Of a stretch of 64,000 bases of DNA, positions 54,679 to 62,405 are shown in pieces. The stretch is from contig CACMZN010000006.1 of NCBI GenBank assembly GCA_902618175.1, positions 1 through 64,000 on the forward strand, written 5' to 3'. Numbering within the stretch: the stretch's first letter is position 1; each line of letters opens with the position of its first letter. Under the pieces are notes generated by a model that ran no database searches, was not told the DNA's origin, and saw only the letters and a list, made by a program, of their open reading frames with translations. Source of the DNA: an uncultured Verrucomicrobiota bacterium. Its GTDB lineage: Bacteria > Verrucomicrobiota > Verrucomicrobiia > Opitutales > Seribacteraceae. Both the position numbers and the translations under genes were made by a program.

Positions 54679-55065
54679 TGATCTTGAGCGGGCGAAGTGT
54701 AATTCGAAAAAGTTGGTTCGGGGTTTTGCCGTGATTTGATTCCTTTTTTTGAAAAAGAGTTTTGTTTCCCCCCCGTAAATCAGTAATGGAGTGTAACATT
54801 TTATTTTGATAAATCTTAATTTCTCACGGTGGTCATTTTCTAGGCATCCAATACTTTCTTTTGGGCAGTCTTTTGTTTTTGGGTATCGTATTGGAATGTG
54901 GAAATTTTCTCTTGAAAAATGAAGATTCAATTAAATCGAAGAATCTGTGTACTCGGGCAAAAGAAGACAAAGCCATCATGGAATCAAAATGAGCCCAGTG
55001 TGACAACGGATTTAAATGGTGATTTTATCGGATGACCACACTGTCGCCAAAATCTTGAATTTTTT
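54679..55065. other. Intergenic region of 387 bases, nothing recognised
   Basis: AT-rich stretch with homopolymers (T7 and C7 runs near 54750-54780) but no gene, terminator or repeat I can support. A 98-residue minus-strand frame through it lacks any recognisable feature. Confidence 0.4.
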
Positions 55066-55863
55066 GTGTCAAGGCACATTAATATTCAAACTTTTCTTAG
55101 TTTTGTGTTTTTGAGCACCTGCTTTGCCAAACCCTTGATCGTTGCTCATCGAGGGGCTTCCTTCGACGCTCCGGAAAACACCTTGCCTGCCTTTGAATTG
55201 GCTTGGGAACAGGGTGCGGATGCAATCGAAGGTGATTTTCTCTTAACCAAGGACAAGCAAATTGTATGTATTCACGACCACTCGACCAAGAGACTGGCCG
55301 ATCGTAATCTTGAGGTAAAGTCATCCACTCTGGCTGAATTAAAATCTTTGGACGTTGGTTTTTGGAAGGATAAAAAGTATAAGAACACTCGTATTCCCAC
55401 TCTTGCTGAAGTGTTTGCCACAATTCCCGATGGAAAGAAAATCTTCGTGGAGATTAAGTGTGGAACTGAAATCATTCCATTTTTAATTCATGAAATTGAA
55501 AAGTCTGGACTTCATGAGGAGCGAATTGTGATTTTATGTTTCAAACATGAGGTAATCCAAGCTCTGAAGAACCAAGCACCTCAATACATTGCGCACTGGT
55601 TGAGTGAATTTAGAAGGAATGATTCGGGCGAGTGGACACCTTCTTTGGAAACAGTCCTGAACAAGCTCAAAAAGATCAATGCAGATGGCTTGGATTCTCA
55701 TCATGGCATACCCAGGGAATTTTCCCAGGAAATTATGGAAGCGGGCTATGAGTGGCATGTTTGGACGGTGAATGATGAAAAGCTTGCAAGAAAATTGAAG
55801 GACATGGGAGTCTTTTCAATCACCACGGACAGACCTGAATGGATCAGGAAATCATTTCATTAG
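55066..55863 (+). CDS. Exported glycerophosphodiester phosphodiesterase
   Basis: The 265-residue protein has a short signal peptide ending CFA and a GDPD TIM-barrel: AHRGASFDAPENTLPAFELA with the catalytic His and Glu, GADAIEGDFLLTKDK, IHDHSTKRL with the second His, and FVEIKCG. It hydrolyses glycerophosphodiesters to glycerol-3-phosphate and an alcohol. The start is a GTG at 55066. It is periplasmic, like GlpQ, though shorter. Confidence 0.93.
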   Translation: MSRHINIQTFLSFVFLSTCFAKPLIVAHRGASFDAPENTLPAFELAWEQGADAIEGDFLLTKDKQIVCIHDHSTKRLADRNLEVKSSTLAELKSLDVGFWKDKKYKNTRIPTLAEVFATIPDGKKIFVEIKCGTEIIPFLIHEIEKSGLHEERIVILCFKHEVIQALKNQAPQYIAHWLSEFRRNDSGEWTPSLETVLNKLKKINADGLDSHHGIPREFSQEIMEAGYEWHVWTVNDEKLARKLKDMGVFSITTDRPEWIRKSFH

Positions 55864-55968
55864 AACTTTTAAACGCGCAAATTGTGCATTTCATCGTTAT
55901 AAAAAGTTTCTACACCCGGTACGAGGAAGGCTTGTGCTTGAACAGGATGTCAGAATAATTATCTTAAA

Positions 55969-56247
55969 ATGAATCGAATCACATTGATCTTATCCATGCT
56001 GCCCTTTTTCCTTTCCGTGTGCAAATGGTCAGCGGACGGATTTCGAGTTGGGTTTTGGCTTTCTAGTGTTCAGACGAATAAAGAAGTTCCTCTTTTGGAA
56101 GGCATGCCTGAATTGGGAACTCAAACTCAAGTCATTTGGGAAGACCAATTTGTTAGTGGAATCGAAACACCTGTTCTGGGCTTGGTGGTATCAGCGTCAG
56201 CACTGCTTCTCGTATTGATGATGGAACGAAGAAAAAAAAAGTCTTGA
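55969..56247 (+). CDS. Small membrane-anchored protein, unknown
   Basis: The 92-residue protein has an N-terminal hydrophobic segment and a C-terminal helix (PVLGLVVSASALLLVLMM) followed by a basic end (ERRKKKS). The middle of about 45 residues would lie outside the membrane. The layout, signal plus helix plus basic stop, resembles exosortase-anchored or single-pass proteins, but no PEP motif is present. No family is recognised; it may be a real gene or an accidental frame. Confidence 0.4.
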   Translation: MNRITLILSMLPFFLSVCKWSADGFRVGFWLSSVQTNKEVPLLEGMPELGTQTQVIWEDQFVSGIETPVLGLVVSASALLLVLMMERRKKKS

Positions 56248-56325
56248 GATTTCAAAAATCTTGAAGTTCATGACAATGAATGGGCCAGATGGATATTTAT
56301 CGTAGAGGCCTTGCCTTTTCTAAGA

Positions 56326-56356
56326 TTGAAAACTAGTCGAGTTAGCAGTATATAAT
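56326..56356 (+). promoter_or_regulatory. Possible promoter of the CDGSH gene
   Basis: A perfect -10 box TATAAT (56351-56356) is preceded by TTGAAA (56326-56331) with a 19-base spacer, two bases longer than usual. It is 40 bases upstream of the ATG of the CDGSH gene. Confidence 0.45.
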
Positions 56357-56396
56357 CTACTTTCGTATTTCATTAAACCATAATCGAATTTTAAAG

Positions 56397-56648
56397 ATGA
56401 CCGATAGCAATGATAACAAGCCGGTGATTGCCGCCAAAACGCCTGCTGTCATGAAGTTAGGCGCTGGTGACTATTGGTGGTGTTCCTGTGGCCGGTCATC
56501 GAAGCAACCTTTTTGTGACGGTTCTCACAAGGGAACCTCTTTCCAGCCTCATAAAATCGTACTCGAAGAAGAAAAAAAAGTGGCTTTATGCAATTGCAAG
56601 CATTCTGGCAACGGGACCTATTGCGACGGTTCTCACGCAAATTTATAG
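56397..56648 (+). CDS. CDGSH iron-sulfur protein, two motifs
   Basis: The 83-residue protein has two CDGSH-type cluster sites: C-S-C-GRSSKQPF-CDGSH and C-N-C-KHSGNGTY-CDGSH. Each has three Cys and one His, the ligands of a 2Fe-2S cluster as in mitoNEET, so two clusters are expected. Tandem types are common in bacteria. The protein is soluble and probably takes part in redox or cluster transfer. It is followed by the convergent UDP-sugar pyrophosphorylase gene. Confidence 0.92.
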   Translation: MTDSNDNKPVIAAKTPAVMKLGAGDYWWCSCGRSSKQPFCDGSHKGTSFQPHKIVLEEEKKVALCNCKHSGNGTYCDGSHANL

Positions 56649-56762
56649 CCTCCACACTGATTCTTCTTCCGTGCAATTCTTGTCGTCCGAAATTCTTTAA
56701 ATTTTGGGGATGTTTTAATTCACTGGTTGTGTATTGAATGGAAATGAATCAGCAGTTGGCTT

Positions 56763-58121
56763 TCATCCAAGATAAATCAATTCGGAGTTAAATTCGTACC
56801 CAGAAAGATCAGCTTGGGAGAGGTCTTCCTCGAATGGATAAGTGAGTGGACAAATTTCAACCTTGCTTGACTCGCTAATTGAATGTCCGAGGTTGGTCAG
56901 CCATCTTTTGGCTCGCTTGACCATGTCCGCCTGCGAACTTTCTAAGGAGTCAACCCCCGTCTTATTCTTAACCGGAGAAAATTCTTCCCGCCTGTCGGCT
57001 TCCAGAATTAATGGATTTTTGGCCATTGGCAGAGCATCAAAAACAAAGGTTTCAAATTTAACCGCATTCGGTTCTTCGGGCTCGACCAGCTCACCCTTGT
57101 CATTGATGAAAGAGACCTTTTTTTCAGCCCGATGATAAGGCAGTTTATTTTCGCCACTGGCAAATTGTTCTATGAAGTCACGACGAAATACGTGAATGGC
57201 CGGACTTCCTGCTCGGTATTTGATTCGTCCATCCTCTTCTTTTTCAAGGGCTTTTTCCTCAGGCAAATCGGAATACTCAATGATTGAAATCCGGTCGCCG
57301 ATCGAAACGAAGTTGCCCAATTTTTCAAACGGCCCGGTTTTGGTCAGGGACCGGCTCGACATATCTGAATTTTGGAGGTCATGTAGTCCGATAAATAAAG
57401 GGTTGAGAATGGTCACCAATGGATTGTCGACCTGAAAATAGGAGACATGTTCAATACCTCTTTCTGCCATGTCGGCAATGGATCCGGAATCGATTAAAGC
57501 TTTGAGGGAACCGCCATGTCCATTGGGGGATAAGGCGAGACTATGCTGCGAAGCAAGGAGCAAGTTACCCTCAAAATCAGTGGCGGGCATGACGCCTTGA
57601 GCAAAAAAGCGGAGATTTTCTTCACCAAGTTCGTAAAAATTGTTTTCCTTAAAGTGGGTGACCGTGGCATGCAAATTTAACGGACTGCACATGATATACC
57701 ATGGAATGGTTACCTCATATTTTTCAGAGAGTCCAAGAATTTGCTCCGCAAAAAGTTGAAAGAGTGTTTTCTTTTTGATTGGAGTGACCGGTAAGGTACC
57801 TTTAGGTCCATTAAATCCAAGACGGGTCCCTTGTCCCCCAGCGACGGTAAAAGCGGCGGTTTTTCCATTTCGGATGAGTTCTTCTCCCTGTGCATAGGCT
57901 TGAGCATAAAGCACTTCCTGTTCGGAATCTATGGGTTGAATTGGAAAATAAGAGGCAGGGCTGTAATCTTTGGGCAAGGCCGATTGATCGCCATGGAAAA
58001 TGCATTCCTTCAGGGCAGTCTTCAACTCTTTCCAATCAAGTGCATCAACTTGCAAAGCAAGCTCGTCGCTGCATGAGGCAAGCCGCTTCATGAGCAGTCT
58101 GTTTTTTTCAATCACATCCAT
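56763..58121 (-). CDS. UDP-N-acetylglucosamine pyrophosphorylase-like UDPGP-family enzyme
   Basis: From the ATG at 58121 the protein is 452 residues. The nucleotide-binding loop FTVAGGQGTRLGFNGPKG and the region VSYFQVDNPLVTILNP-type, as well as GSPAIHVFRRDFIEQF, fit the UDPGP type 1 family and look closest to UAP1/QRI1 enzymes that make UDP-GlcNAc. Such eukaryote-like enzymes are found in several Planctomycetota and Verrucomicrobiota. A longer frame would start at a TTG at 58160. Alternative: UDP-glucose pyrophosphorylase. Confidence 0.88.
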   Translation of the reverse strand: MDVIEKNRLLMKRLASCSDELALQVDALDWKELKTALKECIFHGDQSALPKDYSPASYFPIQPIDSEQEVLYAQAYAQGEELIRNGKTAAFTVAGGQGTRLGFNGPKGTLPVTPIKKKTLFQLFAEQILGLSEKYEVTIPWYIMCSPLNLHATVTHFKENNFYELGEENLRFFAQGVMPATDFEGNLLLASQHSLALSPNGHGGSLKALIDSGSIADMAERGIEHVSYFQVDNPLVTILNPLFIGLHDLQNSDMSSRSLTKTGPFEKLGNFVSIGDRISIIEYSDLPEEKALEKEEDGRIKYRAGSPAIHVFRRDFIEQFASGENKLPYHRAEKKVSFINDKGELVEPEEPNAVKFETFVFDALPMAKNPLILEADRREEFSPVKNKTGVDSLESSQADMVKRAKRWLTNLGHSISESSKVEICPLTYPFEEDLSQADLSGYEFNSELIYLG

Positions 58122-58208
58122 CTCGAGATAAAGAAATAAAAAGATTTGAGTGAGTGGCAATTTTCAACTGCGTCCCACCCTGATCACTAAAGATGATTGG
58201 AGTTGGAC

Positions 58209-59480
58209 CTAAGAAAGAAGTCCGAGTTGCGGCTGACCTTTATGAGCAACGGTAAAGGGACGAACGGTTGGACTGTAAAGAACGTAGTCCACGGGAATAC
58301 CCAAGGCATAGGCAATGGTAGCGTTAAAATCAGGAATGGTCATGGAACCCTCAACCACTTCTTCGGCACCTTCTGAAGTTTTGCCGTGTATATATCCCCC
58401 CTTGAATCCTCCTCCAGCCAGAACACTAGTGAATGCTTGAGGGTAGTGATCTCGACCGATATTTTGGTTGATATGGGGAGTGCGTCCGAATTCCGTCGTC
58501 AAGACGACGATGGTGTCTTTTAGCTTGCCGATCTGATCCAAGTCGTCGAGCAAGGCAGCAACTGCTTGATCCATGGTATGACAAAGTTCGGGTAGGGAAG
58601 TGAAGTTATTTTGGTGTGTATCCCAGCCCCCGAAGCTGACTTCTACCGTTCGCACATTGCGCTCAATGAGGCGACGGGCAAGGAGGCAACCCTGGCCAAA
58701 GGGTTCGGAGCCATACCGTTCTTTAGTCATGGTGTCTTCCTTATGAATGTTAAAGGCGGCGAGGTCCGGACTGTCCATCAAGCGAACCGCATCTGCGTAC
58801 ATATGACCATAAGCACGAACCGGCTTGGAGTTATATCGCATTAGAAATTCTGAATCAATGTCGTTTGCCAAGTTAAGTCTTCTCTCAAAACGGTTCTTTT
58901 CGACCAAAGCTCGGGCGTATTTAAGCCCTGATTGGGGTTCATTGATTGCCAAGGGTTCGAATTCTGGTTCAAAGAATCCACCACTTCCATGGAATCTGCT
59001 TTCTCGACCAACAAACACCGATGCGGGGAGAGTTGGGTTGATTTTACCTTTCAGTTTGTGATACCAGGCGCCAATTCCGGGATGTCGGATCGTCGCCCGT
59101 TGCTGGTAACTGGTATGCATGAAATAGTTTCCTTTTTCATGATCTCCAGCTGTCGAAGTAAGTGAGTTCACGATACAGAGTTTGTCTGCATGCCTGGAGA
59201 GATTGGGAAGATGACTGGAGAATCGTATTCCGTCCACATTGGTATTGATCGGCTGGGTTGAGCCTTGGTTCTGGTGTCCAACTTTCAGGTCGAAGGTGTC
59301 GATGTGACTCATACCACCTTCCATGTAAAGATATATCAGTTGCTTGGCAGGATCGGCCAGAGGAGGAATGGGGCTTTTTCCTCCAGTTGCGGCGCCCAAG
59401 CTGTTGCTTGCAGTAACGCCGAGAAAACTTCCCGCGGCAAGTTCAAGAAATCGACGGCGATTGAAATCAGATTTTGTCAT
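58209..59480 (-). CDS. DUF1501 protein with Tat-type leader (pair 3)
   Basis: The 423-residue protein has a leader NRRRFLELAAGSFLG and the DUF1501 signatures YLYMEGGMSHIDTFDLKV, WDTHQNN, LTTEFGRTPHIN and GRDHYPQAFTSVLAGGG. It is closely similar in layout to the DUF1501 protein at 3037-4341. Its ATG overlaps the TGA of the PSD1 gene before it (ATGA at 59477-59480). Confidence 0.92.
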   Translation of the reverse strand: MTKSDFNRRRFLELAAGSFLGVTASNSLGAATGGKSPIPPLADPAKQLIYLYMEGGMSHIDTFDLKVGHQNQGSTQPINTNVDGIRFSSHLPNLSRHADKLCIVNSLTSTAGDHEKGNYFMHTSYQQRATIRHPGIGAWYHKLKGKINPTLPASVFVGRESRFHGSGGFFEPEFEPLAINEPQSGLKYARALVEKNRFERRLNLANDIDSEFLMRYNSKPVRAYGHMYADAVRLMDSPDLAAFNIHKEDTMTKERYGSEPFGQGCLLARRLIERNVRTVEVSFGGWDTHQNNFTSLPELCHTMDQAVAALLDDLDQIGKLKDTIVVLTTEFGRTPHINQNIGRDHYPQAFTSVLAGGGFKGGYIHGKTSEGAEEVVEGSMTIPDFNATIAYALGIPVDYVLYSPTVRPFTVAHKGQPQLGLLS

Positions 59481-62146
59481 AGTATGAAAATAAATTGGCG
59501 TGAGTTAAGCAGGGCCCAAACCAAATCTTCGATAACTTCGTCTCCATGCTTTTTATGCTCAGCAAGAATTCGTTGCATTTCTTGATCGGTTGGTCTTCTC
59601 GTCAACATAGTACGATAGATGACCTCGATCTTATCCTCTGGTGTTTGCAACGCTGCCAGTAGTCCACCTAGAACTGCATTCGGATTCTGAATGGCTATGT
59701 CCATTGGACTATTAAGCAAATAAAGGGCCTGCGGGACCGAGGCATGAGAGGAGGAATTTTCAATGACTTCTCTGTCGGATTGTCCGAAATCCCGTAAAAA
59801 GTGTCCTCGCTTGGCGGGTGATTCCAATTCCACCGCCCGAGCCATTTGTCGGACCACATCCCGAAAATGGCGCAGGGATGACCGCTCCCTGTCTTCCCAA
59901 CGTCTGCGTTCGTTTGGATCCAAATTTCCCGGCGCTTTGCGTATTTTTGCCTGAGATATTCGATTGTTTGTTTCCATAGTTGAAGAATTCGTGGAACTGC
60001 TCTTCATGGCCTCTCCCATCATCATCGAAGGAACGGCTTGTTTGTCCTCAAGATCAACCAAGACCAACTCGCGGGTTCGTTCGTCGATATCCCTAATTTT
60101 ACTTTTTAGTTCGTCGGTAAGCTTTTTGGCGATTTCATGATTGGATTGTTTGTAGGCGTTGGAAATTCGCCGCTCATACTCGATTTGTTCGTTTCGCATT
60201 TCCCTTCGCAGGGCTCCTGCTTCCCTGATTCTGGGCAATACTTCTTCGATCGGTCTTCCTTCGAGGCTTTGATAAATTGCCTTGGTTCGAGCCATGCGGG
60301 CAAGCGTCCGTTTCTTGTTGGGAGAGTAGGTGTCCACTTCGGGAAGAATGAGAGTGGTAATGGAATCCCAAATTTGCTCGGCGCTCATTCGTTTAAGAAG
60401 AGGACCAGCGAAATGATACTTCATCCCCATGGAGTGATCCTCTCCATGCATTTGTCTGCGAAAAAGTTGTGTATGAAAGAGAATGCTTTGGAAATTCCGT
60501 ATGTTGTAATCGACTTCCTTCATGAGATCTTCGAGAAAACCAAGCAATTCAGGTTGGCTGATTTCCGTATGATCGGTAAGGTTGTCGACAGGTTCAAAAA
60601 TTCCATGACCAAAAGTTCGTTTCCATAAACGATTCACAATAACCTTGGTAAAACGCGGATTTTCAGCAGAAGTCAACCAATCCGCATAAGCGTTTTTTCT
60701 GTCCGTTTGGTCTTCAAGTTGAGGAATTTCTGATCCAAACATCGTACCGGGAACAACTACCTCGTTGGGCGTGCCGTTGTCATATTGATAATCTTCAGGA
60801 AGCTTGAGAGGTTTGTCGTAATGATGCCGTACCTGAACATTTGAAATGTGACCGTAGAGCAAATTCACTGATTGAGATACCGGATCGTCGAAGTCGGAGG
60901 CTTCTTTACGTGCAATCAAACCTCGAATCGCCGCCTTTCTAAATTCCTCTTTTGTTAGTTCGTTTTGTTCGAGATATTTAGGCGCGTAGGGTTGATTGAG
61001 CCATTCGTCAATTTTTAATTTGTCATGAATATATGGAAAGTCTTCGAATCCAGTGGCTTTCAAATAAGCGGCATTCTTTCTTTTTCCGAAATCCTGATAG
61101 ACTTGTTGTCTGTTGGAATCATGGGTCACTCCCATGCGAACGTCAAAATCGTAGGTATAAGCAGCCATTTTGAAGTAGTCCATTTGAGTCCATTTGTCGA
61201 ATGGATGATCGTGGCATTGAGCGCACTCCAGACGGGTTCCCAAAAAGATGCGAACGGAATTGGACATATTGTCTAGGGCCATGCCCGCGTCACGTATGTA
61301 GTAGGCGGCGGCGGGGTTTTCAAAAATCAGCCCATGCCCACTGACCAATTGATGGACAAGCTTGTCGTAGGGGGTGTTTTTTCTTATCTCTTCCTTGATC
61401 CATTCACGATAATAAAGTGTGTAGTCAATGTTAGTCGGAATGCGGAGAAGATCTGCCCAGAATTGATAATGATGAGCGGTGTATCCGGCATCATTGGCGA
61501 GTAATTTTCGAATCAGCCGAGAATCTTTATCTTTGGACTCGGAATTTAGAAATTCATTAGCTTCCAGAATCGTGGGTATTCGACCAATGATGGAAAGATA
61601 AATTCGGCGAAGGAATTGTTCGTCGCTGATTTTTGCATTGGGTTGGATTTGTTCGTCGGCAAGATGATTGAGAATGAAGGCGTCGATTTTCCCAGCAGCT
61701 GGAAGGGGATCAAATTGAGCAAATTCAGGCGGGAGCTCTTTTACGTCGGCATTTTTCTGATCATTGATGTCTTCAATCAAATCACTTTCTTTTTCGCCGA
61801 GAAAAAACAGCGCTCCGATGGCAACCACGATTATAGCCACCAGTGAAATCCCGGTCTTGAAAAAGATTTTACTGAGATTCTTATTGTTTTTCGTATGCTC
61901 GAATATTTCCTTTGTTTCTTGCTTATCAGACCCGTTTTGATTCTTCTCAACCTTGGATTCCGCAGGTTTTTTTAAGACCTTGGCAGTCTTTGAAAGACCA
62001 GGCACTTCCGACAGCCTGACCCAGTTCTTTGCATCGTGACAAGCCCAATCATTACGATCGAAGTTTCTTGCTTCCAAATATTGTTTAAGTTGATCAACCG
62101 TATACGGACCGTAGTTTTTTCCGCCTTTTGTAACATATACTTGCAT
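59477..62146 (-). CDS. PSD1 protein with N-terminal GYF_2 domain and membrane anchor (pair 3)
   Basis: The 889-residue protein starts with a GYF_2 (DUF4339-type) domain, residues 1 to about 52 (YVTKGGKNYGPYTVDQLKQYL, NWVRLSEVPG). A charged linker and a single membrane helix (residues 97-116, GISLVAIIVVAIGALFFLG) follow. Then come DUF1549 with CAQCH at 308-312 and DUF1553 with RFTKVIVNRLWKRTFGHG and HFLRDFGQSDREVIENS. The GYF_2 domain should be in the cytoplasm and the PSD1 part outside. Coiled-coil stretches are also present in the last third. It is clearly a different type of PSD1 from the other two copies. Confidence 0.93.
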   Translation of the reverse strand: MQVYVTKGGKNYGPYTVDQLKQYLEARNFDRNDWACHDAKNWVRLSEVPGLSKTAKVLKKPAESKVEKNQNGSDKQETKEIFEHTKNNKNLSKIFFKTGISLVAIIVVAIGALFFLGEKESDLIEDINDQKNADVKELPPEFAQFDPLPAAGKIDAFILNHLADEQIQPNAKISDEQFLRRIYLSIIGRIPTILEANEFLNSESKDKDSRLIRKLLANDAGYTAHHYQFWADLLRIPTNIDYTLYYREWIKEEIRKNTPYDKLVHQLVSGHGLIFENPAAAYYIRDAGMALDNMSNSVRIFLGTRLECAQCHDHPFDKWTQMDYFKMAAYTYDFDVRMGVTHDSNRQQVYQDFGKRKNAAYLKATGFEDFPYIHDKLKIDEWLNQPYAPKYLEQNELTKEEFRKAAIRGLIARKEASDFDDPVSQSVNLLYGHISNVQVRHHYDKPLKLPEDYQYDNGTPNEVVVPGTMFGSEIPQLEDQTDRKNAYADWLTSAENPRFTKVIVNRLWKRTFGHGIFEPVDNLTDHTEISQPELLGFLEDLMKEVDYNIRNFQSILFHTQLFRRQMHGEDHSMGMKYHFAGPLLKRMSAEQIWDSITTLILPEVDTYSPNKKRTLARMARTKAIYQSLEGRPIEEVLPRIREAGALRREMRNEQIEYERRISNAYKQSNHEIAKKLTDELKSKIRDIDERTRELVLVDLEDKQAVPSMMMGEAMKSSSTNSSTMETNNRISQAKIRKAPGNLDPNERRRWEDRERSSLRHFRDVVRQMARAVELESPAKRGHFLRDFGQSDREVIENSSSHASVPQALYLLNSPMDIAIQNPNAVLGGLLAALQTPEDKIEVIYRTMLTRRPTDQEMQRILAEHKKHGDEVIEDLVWALLNSRQFIFIL

Positions 62147-62405
62147 CGAAGTTGATTAGGGATGGGTTAATGAAATTTTATAATATGACTTTAAAGATGC
62201 AGCAGACCTAACATGAGAGTTCTCCCATTCAATATTTCGGTCCATCCGCATGGCAATTTAAAATCCATCCAAAACGGTAAAATTTTGGTGATGAGATTCG
62301 ATGGTAATTATCATTTTAATAATCCTCAAAATTACCCAGTAACGTAAAGATGTGTTCTGTTACAGATTTTAAGCTAATTCCATAACTCTTTAGTTACGCT
62401 GAGAA

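Noticed and set aside
54634-54930. 98-residue minus-strand frame in the gap after the hydrolase gene
   Set aside because: Overlaps the end of the hydrolase gene antisense and has low-complexity basic sequence without a family match.
62300-62318. Second Fur-box-like match (13 of 19) upstream of the GYF_2 PSD1 gene, and a similar one near 45225
   Set aside because: Thirteen of 19 is common by chance in AT-rich DNA of this length.
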